Assembly (NCBI RefSeq): GCF_015689175.1
Contig: NZ_CP065047.1
Coordinates: 2,852,001-2,916,000 of the forward strand
Length of the DNA stretch: 64,000 nucleotides
Reading direction: 5' to 3'
Source: Mycobacterium kubicae
Lineage (GTDB): Bacteria > Actinomycetota > Actinomycetes > Mycobacteriales > Mycobacteriaceae
In this document: piece by piece, positions 27,576 through 39,526 of the stretch
How positions within the stretch are numbered: the stretch's first letter is position 1
How the letters are laid out: each line of letters begins with the position of its first letter
Made by a program: the position numbers and the translations under genes
The notes under the pieces: model-generated
Seen by the model: only the letters and a program-made list of their open reading frames with translations
Databases searched by the model: none
What the model was told of the DNA's origin: nothing

Positions 27576-29624
27576 TCAGCTCAAGAAGGTGTTGACCGCG
27601 TTCGCCAGATCCGGTGATCCGGAATTCGCCACATTCTGGTAGCTACCGCCGCTGAGGCGCGCGACTGCTTCCCAGGTCGCCCGGTCGGGGTCGCTACCGA
27701 AATCGATCACGTTGACGGCCACCGGTCGGGCCGGGTCGGCGCTGTTGCGGATGAAGTCCTGCAGACCCGGCCCGTCCAGAGATTGATCGGTGTGCGGACC
27801 GGCCGTGATCACCAGGATCGAATTGGATTGCCCGGCACGGAAGTTCGCGAGGGCATCCTGATAGATCATCCGCAGCGTGGTGAACGACACCGCCCCGCCG
27901 CCCGACGAATACTGTTTGTCCAGCGCGGTCGTCAGCACCGCCGAACGCGGCTGGCCGTTGACCGGATCGGACAGCGGGCCCGTCGGCACCTCGGATCGCC
28001 CTTCATGGCCGTCGAACGTCCATAACCCCACGACCGCGGTGGGCGGCAGCGCCTTGATCCGATTACTCAGCGCCGCAACGACATTGGCGAGCCGGGTCTT
28101 GCCGCCGCCGTCATCGTTGGGCATCGACTGGTCGAGCATGATGGTGGCCGCAACACCGGCCGATGGCGCGGCCATGCTCTCGGCCAAAGTGGCCCGCATT
28201 CCCTCGTCACCGACCGACAGCGGGGCCGGCAGCGCCGGGAAACTGGTGACCGGGCTGCTCGGCGGGTTCTCGCCGTTGACGCGGAAGCCCGCTTTGGCCA
28301 GCTTGGCCAGCTGCTCGGGTTTGTGCATGTACCTGGCGAATGCGCTGGCCGCGGTGGTCTGCTCCTGCGAGAGCCACGGCCCGGTGAGCAACACCGTCGG
28401 ATAGTCGGCCAGCGGCACCGGCCCGGGCGGCAACCACGACGCCAGCTTGCCCTTGGCATCGGGGGTGGACTGGCCGCGGGCGAACAGTTGCTGTTCGGTG
28501 GTGATCACCGCGTGCACCGGGGCGGCCGCCGCGTCGCCGCCTTTGAGTAGCGCATTCATCGCTTCGTTGAGCGAGTCGTCGGCGAGCTTGGGTTGCCCGC
28601 TCAGCAACGTGCGCACCGCTGCGGTGCCGGCCGTCGGGGGCGCGCCCTGCGGCGCCGAGGCGGCAGCTACCGCCTCACCCGCCAGGAAGGTGGCGTCACC
28701 GTTTCCGGTCATCGGCAGCGCCAGCCGTAGCGAACCCCAGGTCGGCAGGTTCAGGCCGGCCAGCGAGGTGGGATTAGTCTGCAGTGCGGGTAACGCGGCC
28801 CAATTCTGGGTGGACAGCGCTTGCTGCAATTCGGGGCGGATGGCCAACACCACCGGCGAGGTCACCAGCGACCGGCTGTCGGTGATCGTTTTCTGGCCCG
28901 CGGCTCCGGCCAGGCGGGCCGCCGACACCGAGCTGCCCGGAATCCACAGGCCCGGTTGCGCGCCCAGTTGCGACGGCCACTTGCCGGCGAAGCCGCTGAT
29001 GACGGCATCCGAGCCGGAAGAGTTGACGGTCACGGTGACGCACCGATCGCCGACCGGGCCCGCCGTTGCGTTGTAGTTGTCGGCGAGGCCTTTGATCTGG
29101 TCGACGATGGAGGGGTCGGTGAGCACCGCGACCGAGTCCTTGCCGCCCACACACCGTGCGGCGGCCGTGTGCGAGCGATGCGACAGCGCGTCACCGAAGA
29201 AGCGCCACAGGATGACGCTGGCGACCACCACGACCACGGTCACCAGCGCCACGATCACGCCGATGCTGACGCCCCGTCGGCCCGCCGCGCTGCGGTGCCC
29301 GCCACGCCAGTCGCTCAGGCCGCGGTGGCCACCGCGCAACGGCTGCGGCGGCGCACCGGCCGGCGGCTCCGACGTCTGCGGTGCCCGCTCGGGCGCCGGC
29401 GGGGTGAAGTCGGGGTACTCGTCGGCGTACCGATCGGCGTCGACGTCGGAGGGGTAGCTCTCCTCGCCGTAGTCACCCGCGACGTCCTGCGCCGGCGGCT
29501 GGTCCGGCGGGCCGCCGTGGGCGTGGTCACCTGACGCGTCGACCCTGTCGTCCTGGTCGGCGGCGTACTTGTCAGACGGCTCGTCGGCAAATTCTTCAGG
29601 GTCTGGCTTGCTGTGCCTACCCAT
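27576..29624 (-). CDS. Membrane-anchored VWA and solute-binding-like protein (Rv1836c-like)
   Basis: A 682-residue protein. Residues 1-115 are cytoplasmic, acidic and Pro-rich. One membrane helix covers about 119-141 (SIGVIVALVTVVVVVASVILW). The middle ~300 residues resemble a periplasmic solute-binding fold, and the last ~190 form a von Willebrand A domain. The metal-site motif is degenerate: LDQSMPNDDG in place of DxSxS, so metal binding is uncertain. It matches Rv1836c. A role in envelope assembly is only an inference. AAGGAGAGG lies 14 bases before the ATG, a long spacing. The dehalogenase follows after 6 bases. Confidence 0.87.
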   Translation of the reverse strand: MGRHSKPDPEEFADEPSDKYAADQDDRVDASGDHAHGGPPDQPPAQDVAGDYGEESYPSDVDADRYADEYPDFTPPAPERAPQTSEPPAGAPPQPLRGGHRGLSDWRGGHRSAAGRRGVSIGVIVALVTVVVVVASVILWRFFGDALSHRSHTAAARCVGGKDSVAVLTDPSIVDQIKGLADNYNATAGPVGDRCVTVTVNSSGSDAVISGFAGKWPSQLGAQPGLWIPGSSVSAARLAGAAGQKTITDSRSLVTSPVVLAIRPELQQALSTQNWAALPALQTNPTSLAGLNLPTWGSLRLALPMTGNGDATFLAGEAVAAASAPQGAPPTAGTAAVRTLLSGQPKLADDSLNEAMNALLKGGDAAAAPVHAVITTEQQLFARGQSTPDAKGKLASWLPPGPVPLADYPTVLLTGPWLSQEQTTAASAFARYMHKPEQLAKLAKAGFRVNGENPPSSPVTSFPALPAPLSVGDEGMRATLAESMAAPSAGVAATIMLDQSMPNDDGGGKTRLANVVAALSNRIKALPPTAVVGLWTFDGHEGRSEVPTGPLSDPVNGQPRSAVLTTALDKQYSSGGGAVSFTTLRMIYQDALANFRAGQSNSILVITAGPHTDQSLDGPGLQDFIRNSADPARPVAVNVIDFGSDPDRATWEAVARLSGGSYQNVANSGSPDLANAVNTFLS

Positions 29625-29674
29625 ACCGGCGTCTGCGTCCTCTCCTTGGAAAAAGTCCGGCTGTCGCGCCGAAC

Positions 29675-31858
29675 CTACGCACCAGCGCGTGCTTTGAATT
29701 CGCGACGGCGGCGGTGCAGGATCGGTTCGGTGTAGCCGTTGGGCTGCTGACCTCCGGACAGAATCAGCTCCTGGGCGGCCAGGAACGCGATGCTGTCGTC
29801 GAAGTTGGGCGCCATCGGGCGATATGCCGCGTCACCCTCGTTTTGCTTGTCCACCAGCGGCGCCATGCGTTCCAGGCTGGCCCGCACATCCTCGCTCGTG
29901 ATGACGCCGTGGCGCAGCCAGTTGGCCAGCAACTGGCTGGAGATGCGCAGGGTGGCGCGGTCCTCCATCAGGGCGGTGTTGTGGATGTCGGGCACCTTCG
30001 AGCAGCCGACGCCTTGTTCCACCCAGCGCACCACATAGCCCAGGATGGACTGGCAGTTGTTGTCGACTTCCTCGCGGATCTCCTCGGGCGCCCAGGCCAA
30101 TTCCTTGGCCAGCGGAATGGTGAGCAACTCCTCGATGGTGGTGCGGGTCTTGCCGGCCAACTCCTTCTGCACCGCGAACACGTCGACCTGGTGGTAGTGC
30201 ATGGCGTGCAGGGTCGCCGCCGTCGGCGACGGCACCCACGCGGTGGTGGCGCCGGCCTTGGGCTGGCCGATCTTCTGCTCGACCATGTCGGCCATCAGCT
30301 CGGTCATGGCCCACATGCCCTTGCCGATCTGCGCCTTGCCGGAGAACCCGGCGGCCAGTCCGATGTCGACGTTGGCGTCTTCGTAGGCCTTGATCCAGGT
30401 GGTGTTCTTCATCGCGCCCTTGCGGATCATCGGACCCGCTTCCATCGACGTGTGGATCTCGTCGCCGGTGCGGTCGAGGAATCCGGTGTTGATGAACACG
30501 ACGCGGTCGGCGGCGGCCTTGATGCAGGCCTTGAGGTTGACCGTGGTGCGCCGCTCCTCGTCCATGATGCCGACCTTGAGGGTGCCCTGGGGCAGGCCCA
30601 GCACGTCTTCGACGCGGCTGAACAGCTCGCAGGTGAACGCCACTTCGGCCGGGCCGTGCATCTTGGGCTTGACGATGTAGATCGAGCCGGTGCGGCTGTT
30701 GGTCAGCGGGCCGTTTTCGCCCCCAGCCTTCAGGCCGTGGATCGCGGTGACGCCGGTGAACAGCGCATCCATGATGCCCTCGGGCACCTCGTTGCCTTCG
30801 GCGTCGACAATGGCGTCGTTGGTCATCAGGTGGCCGACGTTGCGGACGAACAGCAGGCTGCGCCCGGGCAGGGTCAGCTCGCCGCCATCGGGTGCGGTGT
30901 AAGTGCGGTCGGCGTTGAGGGTGCGGGTGAAGGTCTCGCCGCCCTTGCGCACCTCTTCGGCCAAGTCGCCGCGGTTCAGTCCCAGCCAGTTGCGGTAGCC
31001 GACCACTTTGTCGTAGGCGTCCACGGCCGTGACGGAGTCCTCGAAGTCCATGATCGTGGTGATGGCCGATTCCAAAACCACGTCTTTGACGCCGGCGGAG
31101 TCGGTTTTGCCGATCGGCGACTCGGGGTCGATCAGGATCTCGATGTGCAGGCCGTGGTTGACCAGCAGCACCGAATCCGGCGACGCCGCGTCGCCGGTGT
31201 AGCCGGCGAACTGCGCCGAGTCCGCCAGTCCGGTCGCACCGTCGGGCAGCTCGACCTGCAGCTGACCGTCCTCCACCTTGAAACCGGTGGCGTCGGAGTA
31301 GGAGCCGGACGACAGCGGCACGCTCTCATCGAGGAACTTGCGCGCGTAGGCGATGACCTTGTCACCGCGCACCTGGTTGTAGCCGGTGCCCTTCTCGGCG
31401 CCGTCGGTTTCGGGGATGACGTCGGTGCCGTACAGGGCGTCGTAGAGGGATCCCCAGCGCGCGTTGGCCGCGTTCAGCGCGAACCGCGCGTTGAGCACCG
31501 GCACCACAAGCTGAGGTCCGGCGGTGCTGGTGATCTCGTCGTCGACCCCGGAGGTGGTGATGGTGAAGTCTTCCGGTTCGGGCAACAGGTAGCCGATCTC
31601 GGTGAGGAACTCGCGATAAGCGTCGACATCGAGCGGCTCGAGCACCCGGTGCCGATGCCACTTGTCGATTTGGGCCTGCAAGTCGTCGCGAACCTTCAGA
31701 AGGTCCTGGTTCTGCGGCGTCAGGTCGGTGACCACCTTGTCGACGCCCGCCCAGAAGCTGTCCGGGTCGATGCCGGTGCCGGGCAACGCCTCGTTGTTCA
31801 CGAAGTCGTAGAGCACCCGGGCGACGCGCAGATTGCCTTCTGTCACGCGATCAGTCAT
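29675..31858 (-). CDS. glcB: Malate synthase G
   Basis: A 727-residue enzyme that condenses glyoxylate with acetyl-CoA to malate in the glyoxylate shunt. It is the single-chain G isoform, with the conserved blocks [48 protein letters not shown] and [18 protein letters not shown]. The catalytic Asp and Arg regions are intact. In M. tuberculosis, GlcB is essential for growth on fatty acids and detoxifies glyoxylate, and it is also found at the surface. GGAGGAGA lies close to the ATG. The promoter should lie in 31859-32142, which also holds a 12-bp tandem repeat. Confidence 0.97.
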   Translation of the reverse strand: MTDRVTEGNLRVARVLYDFVNNEALPGTGIDPDSFWAGVDKVVTDLTPQNQDLLKVRDDLQAQIDKWHRHRVLEPLDVDAYREFLTEIGYLLPEPEDFTITTSGVDDEITSTAGPQLVVPVLNARFALNAANARWGSLYDALYGTDVIPETDGAEKGTGYNQVRGDKVIAYARKFLDESVPLSSGSYSDATGFKVEDGQLQVELPDGATGLADSAQFAGYTGDAASPDSVLLVNHGLHIEILIDPESPIGKTDSAGVKDVVLESAITTIMDFEDSVTAVDAYDKVVGYRNWLGLNRGDLAEEVRKGGETFTRTLNADRTYTAPDGGELTLPGRSLLFVRNVGHLMTNDAIVDAEGNEVPEGIMDALFTGVTAIHGLKAGGENGPLTNSRTGSIYIVKPKMHGPAEVAFTCELFSRVEDVLGLPQGTLKVGIMDEERRTTVNLKACIKAAADRVVFINTGFLDRTGDEIHTSMEAGPMIRKGAMKNTTWIKAYEDANVDIGLAAGFSGKAQIGKGMWAMTELMADMVEQKIGQPKAGATTAWVPSPTAATLHAMHYHQVDVFAVQKELAGKTRTTIEELLTIPLAKELAWAPEEIREEVDNNCQSILGYVVRWVEQGVGCSKVPDIHNTALMEDRATLRISSQLLANWLRHGVITSEDVRASLERMAPLVDKQNEGDAAYRPMAPNFDDSIAFLAAQELILSGGQQPNGYTEPILHRRRREFKARAGA

Positions 31859-31923
31859 GGTTCTCCTCCGTAATGGCCCTCACCGGCCCCCTTCTGGACC
31901 CCTCTGGCCTCTTTCGGGCCCCG

Positions 31924-31971
31924 CTGGCGCCGTCGTTGGCGCCCCTATTGGCTCCCTAATTGGCTACGCCG
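31924..31971. repeat. Four 12-bp tandem repeats upstream of glcB
   Basis: Units begin at 31924, 31936, 31948 and 31960 with CTGGCG, TTGGCG, TTGGCT and TTGGCT, exactly 12 bases apart; the remaining 6 bases vary. They lie 66-113 bases before the glcB start. No gene is seen in 31859-32142. Confidence 0.5.
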
Positions 31972-32106
31972 TCAGCCTACCGATCCCGCAGCCCGACGAG
32001 CGTATCCGGCCGACGTGCAACGCCAGGTCATACCCGCGATCGCGCCCACCGCACCGGCTGGGCGGGGCGTGCGACCCGCTTCCTGGCAACGCGGCTAACG
32101 ATCATA

Positions 32107-32129
32107 CGGGCTGGGCACCGACCAGCCCG
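32107..32129 (-). terminator. Hairpin terminator of the CBS-protein operon
   Basis: A perfect 8-bp stem (CGGGCTGG 32107-32114 with CCAGCCCG 32122-32129) has a 7-base loop. It lies 14 bases after the stop at 32143 on the minus strand. Only a weak T-rich tail follows. Confidence 0.5.
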
Positions 32130-32142
32130 GCGGGCGGGCGGT

Positions 32143-33191
32143 TCAGTCCGACGGCGCGCTGTCGCGAATGGTGCCCACCAAGTCGCTCACCAAGTCCTCG
32201 AGCGCCACCATCGCCACCACGACGCCGTCGTCGCCGGTGACCAACGCCAGATGACTATTGCTGCGCCGCATGCGGGACAGCGCGTCGGGCAGACCCATCG
32301 ACCCGGGAATCCGCGGCAGCGGCCGGACCAGCGTGAGATCGACGACGGTGTCCGGGTCGTCGCCCAGCGTCAGCATGTCTTTGATGTGCAGGTAGCCGAT
32401 GTAGGTGCCGTCGCGACCCACCACCGGATACCGCGAGTAGCCGGTTTCGGCCAGGGCCTGCTCGACGGCGCCGATCGTAGGACCCGCGCCGACCCCCGCC
32501 ACCGGCACCGAACGGACCTTGGCCAGCGGCACCGCGACGTCACCCACCACATGCGTGCGCACCCGCAGCGCCCGGGTCAGCCGGGAGTGCTCTTCGGGGT
32601 CGAGCAGGCCCTCGGACACCGAATCGGCGATCATCTCGCTCAACTCGACCATGGACACGGCGATGTCGAGTTCGTCCTTGGGCTCCACGCCGAGCGCGCG
32701 CAGGACCGCATTGGCGCACTTGTTGTACAAGGTGATGAACGGCCGTGCCGCACGCACATAGGGCAGGTAGGCCGGAACCAGCAACATGGCGGTGCGCTCC
32801 GGGCCGGCCAGGGCGATGTTCTTGGGCACCATCTCGCCCAGCAGCACATGCAGGGTCACCACCAGCGCCAGTGCGATCGCGAAGGACAGCGTGTGCAGCA
32901 GGGCCGGCGGAATCCCGGTCCAGCCGATGACCGAGTGCAGCAATTCGGCCACCGCCGGTTCGCCGATGCGCCCCAGCAGCAGAGAGGAGACGGTGACGCC
33001 GAGCTGAGCGCCGGCCAGCATCAGGGGCAACTGCTCGCTGGCCCGGATCACCGTGACCGCGCTGGCCCTGCCCTGTTCGGCCAGGGCTTCTAAGCGGTCC
33101 CGGCGCGCGGAGATGAGCGCGAATTCCGCGCCGACGAAAAACGCGTTGGCGCCGATCAGCAGCACCGCCAGCAGGACTTCCACGGCCGCGT

Positions 33192-33195
<4 letters not shown>
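32143..33195 (-). CDS. CNNM/CorC-like membrane protein with DUF21 and CBS domains (Rv1841c-like)
   Basis: A 350-residue protein. The DUF21 membrane region occupies about residues 1-180 with three to four helices ([23 protein letters not shown] at the start). A CBS pair spans about 200-330. It lacks the CorC_HlyC C-terminal domain that its operon partner has. DUF21-CBS proteins are linked to magnesium or cobalt efflux and membrane homeostasis. The frame is open to 33297, but GTG 33195 overlaps the stop of the upstream gene as GTGA and starts right at the first helix. Probably a hetero-complex with the upstream paralogue (inference). Confidence 0.9.
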
Positions 33196-34559
<1,364 letters not shown>

Positions 34560-34751
34560 GCGTTGCCCGGTGGTCGTGCGGCCGGCGCGTGGGTTCGCCG
34601 CCCGTCCCGGAGGGCCGCCCAGGTATTGGGGGCCTCGGCGGGTGCCTGCGGCACGTCAACCCTTTCCTCGACTTCCGCATGCACTGCGCTGCGGATTGAA
34701 ATTCCTATGGTAGCGAAGGGGTTCGACCGGATCTCAGCCCGCGCGGACTGA

Positions 34752-36206
<1,455 letters not shown>

Positions 36207-37676
36207 TTAAGCCGGTACTTCGCTTCGGTCTCCGCTCCACAGGGTGTGGAACTTCTTGCTCGGCTCCTCGTCGATGCGGCCGTAGGTGTGCGCGCCGAAG
36301 AAGTCGCGCAACCCTTGGGTCAGCGCGGCGGGTAGCCGCTCGGTGCGCAGCGCGTCGTAGTAGGACAGCGCCGACGAGAACCCGGGAATCGGGATACCCA
36401 GTTGAGTGGCCGCTACGACAACACGTCGCCAACCGTCGATCGCGGCCTCGATGGCACTGCGGAAATACGGGGCGACGATCAGCGTGGGCAGCTCGGGGTC
36501 GTCGTCGTAGGCCTCTTTGATGCGGTTGAGGAACTTCGCCCGGATGATGCAGCCGCCGCGCCAGATGGTGGCCAGGTCACCCGGGGTGACACCCCAGTCG
36601 TACTCGGCGCTGCCGGCCTGGATCTGGTTGAACCCCTGGGCGTAGGCGATGATCTTCGACGCATATAGGGCTTGACGGACGTCTTCGATGAATTGTGTTG
36701 CATCGCTGGGCTTTTGGCCGAGGTCGCCGGAGGCCAGTCCGGTGGTGGCCTTGCGTTGGGCCACCGAACCCGACAGCGCGCGAGCGAACACCGCTTCGGC
36801 GATACCGGTCACCGGCACGCCCAGGTCCAGCGCCGACTTCACCGTCCAGCGGCCCGTGCCCTTCTGCTCGGCCTCGTCGAGGATGACGTCGACGAGCGGC
36901 TTGCCGGTCTTGGCATCGGTCTGGCGCAGCACCTGCGCGGTGATTTCGACCAGGAAGCTGTCCAGGTCACCGGAGTTCCATTCGTCGAAGACGTCGGCGA
37001 TCTCCTCGGCCGTCTTCCCCAGGCCGTCGCGCAGCAGTTGGTACGCCTCGCCGATGAGTTGCATGTCGGAGTATTCGATGCCGTTGTGGACCATCTTGAC
37101 GAAGTGGCCGGCGCCGTCGGGCCCGATGTGGGTGCAGCACGGCACGCCGTCGACATGGGCGGAGATCTCCTCGAGCAGCGGCCCCAGCGACTCGTACGAC
37201 TCGGCGGGCCCGCCCGGCATGATCGACGGTCCGTTCAGCGCGCCCTCTTCACCGCCGGAGATGCCTGCGCCGACGAAGTGCAGCCCGCGCTCACGCATGG
37301 CCTTCTCGCGCCGGATGGTGTCGGTGTAGAGGGCGTTGCCCCCGTCGATGATGATGTCGCCTTCTTCCATGGCGTCGGCGAGTTGCTCGATGACGGCATC
37401 GGTGGGGTCGCCGGCTTTGACCATGATGAGCACTCGGCGCGGCTTTTCCAGCGCGTCGAGGAATTCTTCGATGGTCTCGGTGCGCACGAATTTGCCCTCG
37501 TCTCCGTGCTCTTCGAGCAGGGCGTCGGTCTTGGCGACGGATCGATTGTGCAGGGCCACGGTGTAGCCGTGGTGCGCGAAGTTGCGGGCGATGTTCGAAC
37601 CCATCACGGCCAGGCCGGTGACGCCGATCTGTGCGGTGCCGGTCGTGGAATCAGTGTGGGTATCCGACGAACTCAT
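36207..37676 (-). CDS. gnd1: 6-phosphogluconate dehydrogenase (decarboxylating)
   Basis: A 489-residue enzyme of the pentose phosphate pathway that makes ribulose 5-phosphate and NADPH. The N-terminal NADP site is GVTGLAVMGSNIARN. The substrate motif is IIDGGNALYTDT with GAGISGGEEGA, and the catalytic Lys is in GAGHFVKMVHNGIEY. The length is that of the long, dimeric form. The frame is open to 37724, but ATG 37676 is preceded by GGGAGG and gives a normal N-terminus. guaB1 follows. Confidence 0.95.
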   Translation of the reverse strand: MSSSDTHTDSTTGTAQIGVTGLAVMGSNIARNFAHHGYTVALHNRSVAKTDALLEEHGDEGKFVRTETIEEFLDALEKPRRVLIMVKAGDPTDAVIEQLADAMEEGDIIIDGGNALYTDTIRREKAMRERGLHFVGAGISGGEEGALNGPSIMPGGPAESYESLGPLLEEISAHVDGVPCCTHIGPDGAGHFVKMVHNGIEYSDMQLIGEAYQLLRDGLGKTAEEIADVFDEWNSGDLDSFLVEITAQVLRQTDAKTGKPLVDVILDEAEQKGTGRWTVKSALDLGVPVTGIAEAVFARALSGSVAQRKATTGLASGDLGQKPSDATQFIEDVRQALYASKIIAYAQGFNQIQAGSAEYDWGVTPGDLATIWRGGCIIRAKFLNRIKEAYDDDPELPTLIVAPYFRSAIEAAIDGWRRVVVAATQLGIPIPGFSSALSYYDALRTERLPAALTQGLRDFFGAHTYGRIDEEPSKKFHTLWSGDRSEVPA

Positions 37677-37769
37677 GTCCTGCCTCCCGGTTGGGCAACT
37701 CTTTCGACGAGCTTTCCGACACACTGTTGCACAGCGGACGCGTGGTCCTCCATGGTGCTTACTCGGTCT

Positions 37770-38720
37770 TTACCTGGCGAACAGCCGGTGCAGTTCGGTG
37801 AGCCACGGTACGGCCAGCGCGATGGTGGGCACCACGAGTACCGCGGCCGCGGCCAGGTATGCGGCGGCTGCCAGCAGGGGGCTGTTACCGCGGCCGGACA
37901 GTCGACGCACCCTCAGCACGGTGCTGGGACCGCCGGCCGCCAGCGCGCACGACGGGGGCCGGCCCGACGCGCAGGCCACCAGTGCCCGGGCCAGGGGAGT
38001 GCGACCGGCGGCACGCACCGCCGCGTCGTCGGCTAGCAGTTCGACGAGCAGTTGCACCGCGCCCAGGGCGTTGGCGCTGCGCACCAGCCGCGGGAAGGCG
38101 GCGTGAACGGCGGTGAACGCTTCGAGCACCAGGTCATGCCGGGCGCGCAGATGCGCCCGCTCGTGGGTGAGGATGGCCGCGACTTCGTCGTCGGCCAAGG
38201 TTTTGAGCGTGCCCTCGCTGACCACGACCCGGCTGCGCACGCCGGGCAGACAATAGGCCAGCGGCTGCGCAACGTCGAGGATGCGCAGGTCACGGGTCCA
38301 GGCGCAGGCTTCGGCCAGGGGGGTGTCGCGGTCGACGCCCACCAGATCGACCACCATGCGGTGGTGGGCCCGTCGCCGTCGTGTCGCGATGGCCACTCGC
38401 ACCACCGCGGCGACCAACCGGATGCCGATGAGCACGGTCAGCGCGAAGACAGCCAGGTAGGCCGCCCATAGCGCCCAGCCGAGCCGGCCTTCGGCTTCGA
38501 TGATGCTGGCGGTGGGTCGGCCGTCGGGACCGGGCATCAGTACCCGGCTGGCGATCGCGATACCGGCGCTGAACGCCGACAGCACCGCCGCCAGCGCGAC
38601 GGCCTGCCACAACACCATCGCCGCCCGGGGTGCGCGCAACGGCCACGTCGCTCGTGCCAAGAGGGCTGGCACCGGGCCAGCCAGCAGCACCGCGAGCATG
38701 GTGAAGGCCAGCGCGGACAC
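37770..38720 (-). CDS. M56-family membrane metallopeptidase, BlaR1-like (Rv1845c)
   Basis: A 316-residue protein. The zinc motif is HERAH in AAILTHERAHLRARHD. Hydrophobic helices lie at the N-terminus (two), in the middle (near residues 75-105) and at the C-terminus. It lacks the penicillin-sensor domain of staphylococcal BlaR1, so the inducing signal is unclear. It follows blaI by 14 bases in the same transcript. In M. tuberculosis, Rv1845c and BlaI control the beta-lactamase gene blaC and ATP synthase genes. Its likely role is to cleave or inactivate BlaI. The activating stress cannot be read from the sequence. Confidence 0.9.
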   Translation of the reverse strand: MSALAFTMLAVLLAGPVPALLARATWPLRAPRAAMVLWQAVALAAVLSAFSAGIAIASRVLMPGPDGRPTASIIEAEGRLGWALWAAYLAVFALTVLIGIRLVAAVVRVAIATRRRRAHHRMVVDLVGVDRDTPLAEACAWTRDLRILDVAQPLAYCLPGVRSRVVVSEGTLKTLADDEVAAILTHERAHLRARHDLVLEAFTAVHAAFPRLVRSANALGAVQLLVELLADDAAVRAAGRTPLARALVACASGRPPSCALAAGGPSTVLRVRRLSGRGNSPLLAAAAYLAAAAVLVVPTIALAVPWLTELHRLFAR

Positions 38721-38734
38721 GCTGCAAGTCTCCC

Positions 38735-39151
38735 TCAGTCGGCCGCCGATGCGCCACCAGATGGCGAAGTGCGGTGAGTCGTCTCCAATTCGGCGAGGGC
38801 ACGCCGCAGGGCGTCCGCCTCGTCGGGGTTCACCCGCTCGACGAAGTGCACGAGCGCGGCCTGTCTGCTCCCGAAGTCCTCGGCTTGCGCCAGCGCGTCA
38901 ACCATCAGGCCGGCGACCAGTTCGTCGCGGCCGTGCACGGGTGCGTAGCGGTGGGCCCGGTCGTCGCGGATCTGCGAGACCAGATTCTTCTTGGCCAACC
39001 GTTGCAGCACGGTCATCACGGTGGTGTAGGCCAGGTCGCGTCGCGTGGACAACGCTTCGTGCACCTGGCGCACTGTTTGAGGCTCGGGCGTGGACCACAG
39101 GTGATCCATCACGGCGCGTTCCAGATCCCCGAGCCGCGTCAGCTTGGACAT
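38735..39151 (-). CDS. blaI: BlaI-family penicillinase repressor
   Basis: A 138-residue winged-helix repressor, the same length as M. tuberculosis BlaI. LGDLERAVMDHLW, TVRQVHEAL, LAYTTVMTVLQRLAKKNLV and HRYAP are family hallmarks; the last ~50 residues are the dimerisation domain. ATG 39151 was chosen; the open frame extends to 39337 without family similarity. GGAG lies about 10 bases upstream. A candidate operator (39196-39212) lies 45 bases upstream, so it probably represses its own operon with the M56 peptidase. No beta-lactamase gene is in the window. Confidence 0.94.
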   Translation of the reverse strand: MSKLTRLGDLERAVMDHLWSTPEPQTVRQVHEALSTRRDLAYTTVMTVLQRLAKKNLVSQIRDDRAHRYAPVHGRDELVAGLMVDALAQAEDFGSRQAALVHFVERVNPDEADALRRALAELETTHRTSPSGGASAAD

Positions 39152-39195
39152 AGTCCGTTCTTCTCCATCAGGGTTGACGCCAGCGTACTCCGACT

Positions 39196-39212
39196 TACTA
39201 CCGGCTGTCGTA
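39196..39212. promoter_or_regulatory. Candidate BlaI operator
   Basis: TACTAC at 39196-39201 and GTCGTA at 39207-39212 form an inverted repeat with one mismatch and a 5-base spacer. This resembles the TAC-A/T-AC dyads bound by the BlaI/MecI family. It lies 45 bases before blaI. A wider dyad (GCGTAC 39183-39188, GTACGC 39210-39215) overlaps it. Confidence 0.5.
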
Positions 39213-39344
39213 CGCAAGGCCGAACAAGTCTCTTTGCGAGTGCTGCAGGACCGGCCGCGTGGGCGCGAGATGGGATCGTCCTCACCGGTGTCCGCCACGC
39301 GGATCGAATGCTCCGACACGTATGAAACATAGCGCATCCGACGC

Positions 39345-39374
39345 TTGCGAAATTAGGGCAGCCTTGCCTATGCT
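39345..39374 (+). promoter_or_regulatory. Promoter with IdeR-like iron box for a MrsI-like sRNA
   Basis: TTGCGA (39345-39350) and TATGCT (39369-39374) are separated by 18 bases, which makes a plausible sigma-A promoter. TTAGGGCAGCCTTGCCTAT at 39353-39371 matches the 19-bp IdeR consensus at 13 positions, including both conserved half-site ends. It fills the spacer and overlaps the -10, the expected layout for iron-dependent repression. Confidence 0.65.
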
Positions 39375-39380
39375 GATCGT

Positions 39381-39487
39381 GGTCGAGCGTAGAAATGGCC
39401 GCGTAGAGGTCCTGAGGGCTGCAGTGACCCCCGGCCTACTCGATCGGCGAGCCCCGTGCCCCGTGCGCGGGGCTCGCCTGCTTCTCC
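39381..39487 (+). ncRNA. mrsI: Iron-responsive small RNA, MrsI-like
   Basis: The transcript is predicted from the -10 box, start about 39381, to a terminator hairpin. A perfect 11-bp stem (GGCGAGCCCCG 39446-39456 with CGGGGCTCGCC 39468-39478, 11-base loop) is followed by TGCTTCTCC. The length is about 105 bases. In M. tuberculosis the sRNA MrsI (ncRv11846) lies in the same interval between blaI and Rv1847. It is induced on iron starvation via IdeR and represses iron-using proteins such as BfrA. The rest of 39152-39526 holds only the blaI operator and the thioesterase promoter. Confidence 0.65.
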
Positions 39488-39526
39488 GGTTAGGGCGCGA
39501 GGTGTCGATGGTGTAGACACGAGGAC

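Noticed and set aside
29714..31873. A 719-codon open frame on the plus strand opposite glcB
   Set aside because: It is the antisense shadow of malate synthase in high-GC DNA. It has low-complexity Gly/Val/Asp/His composition and no family similarity.
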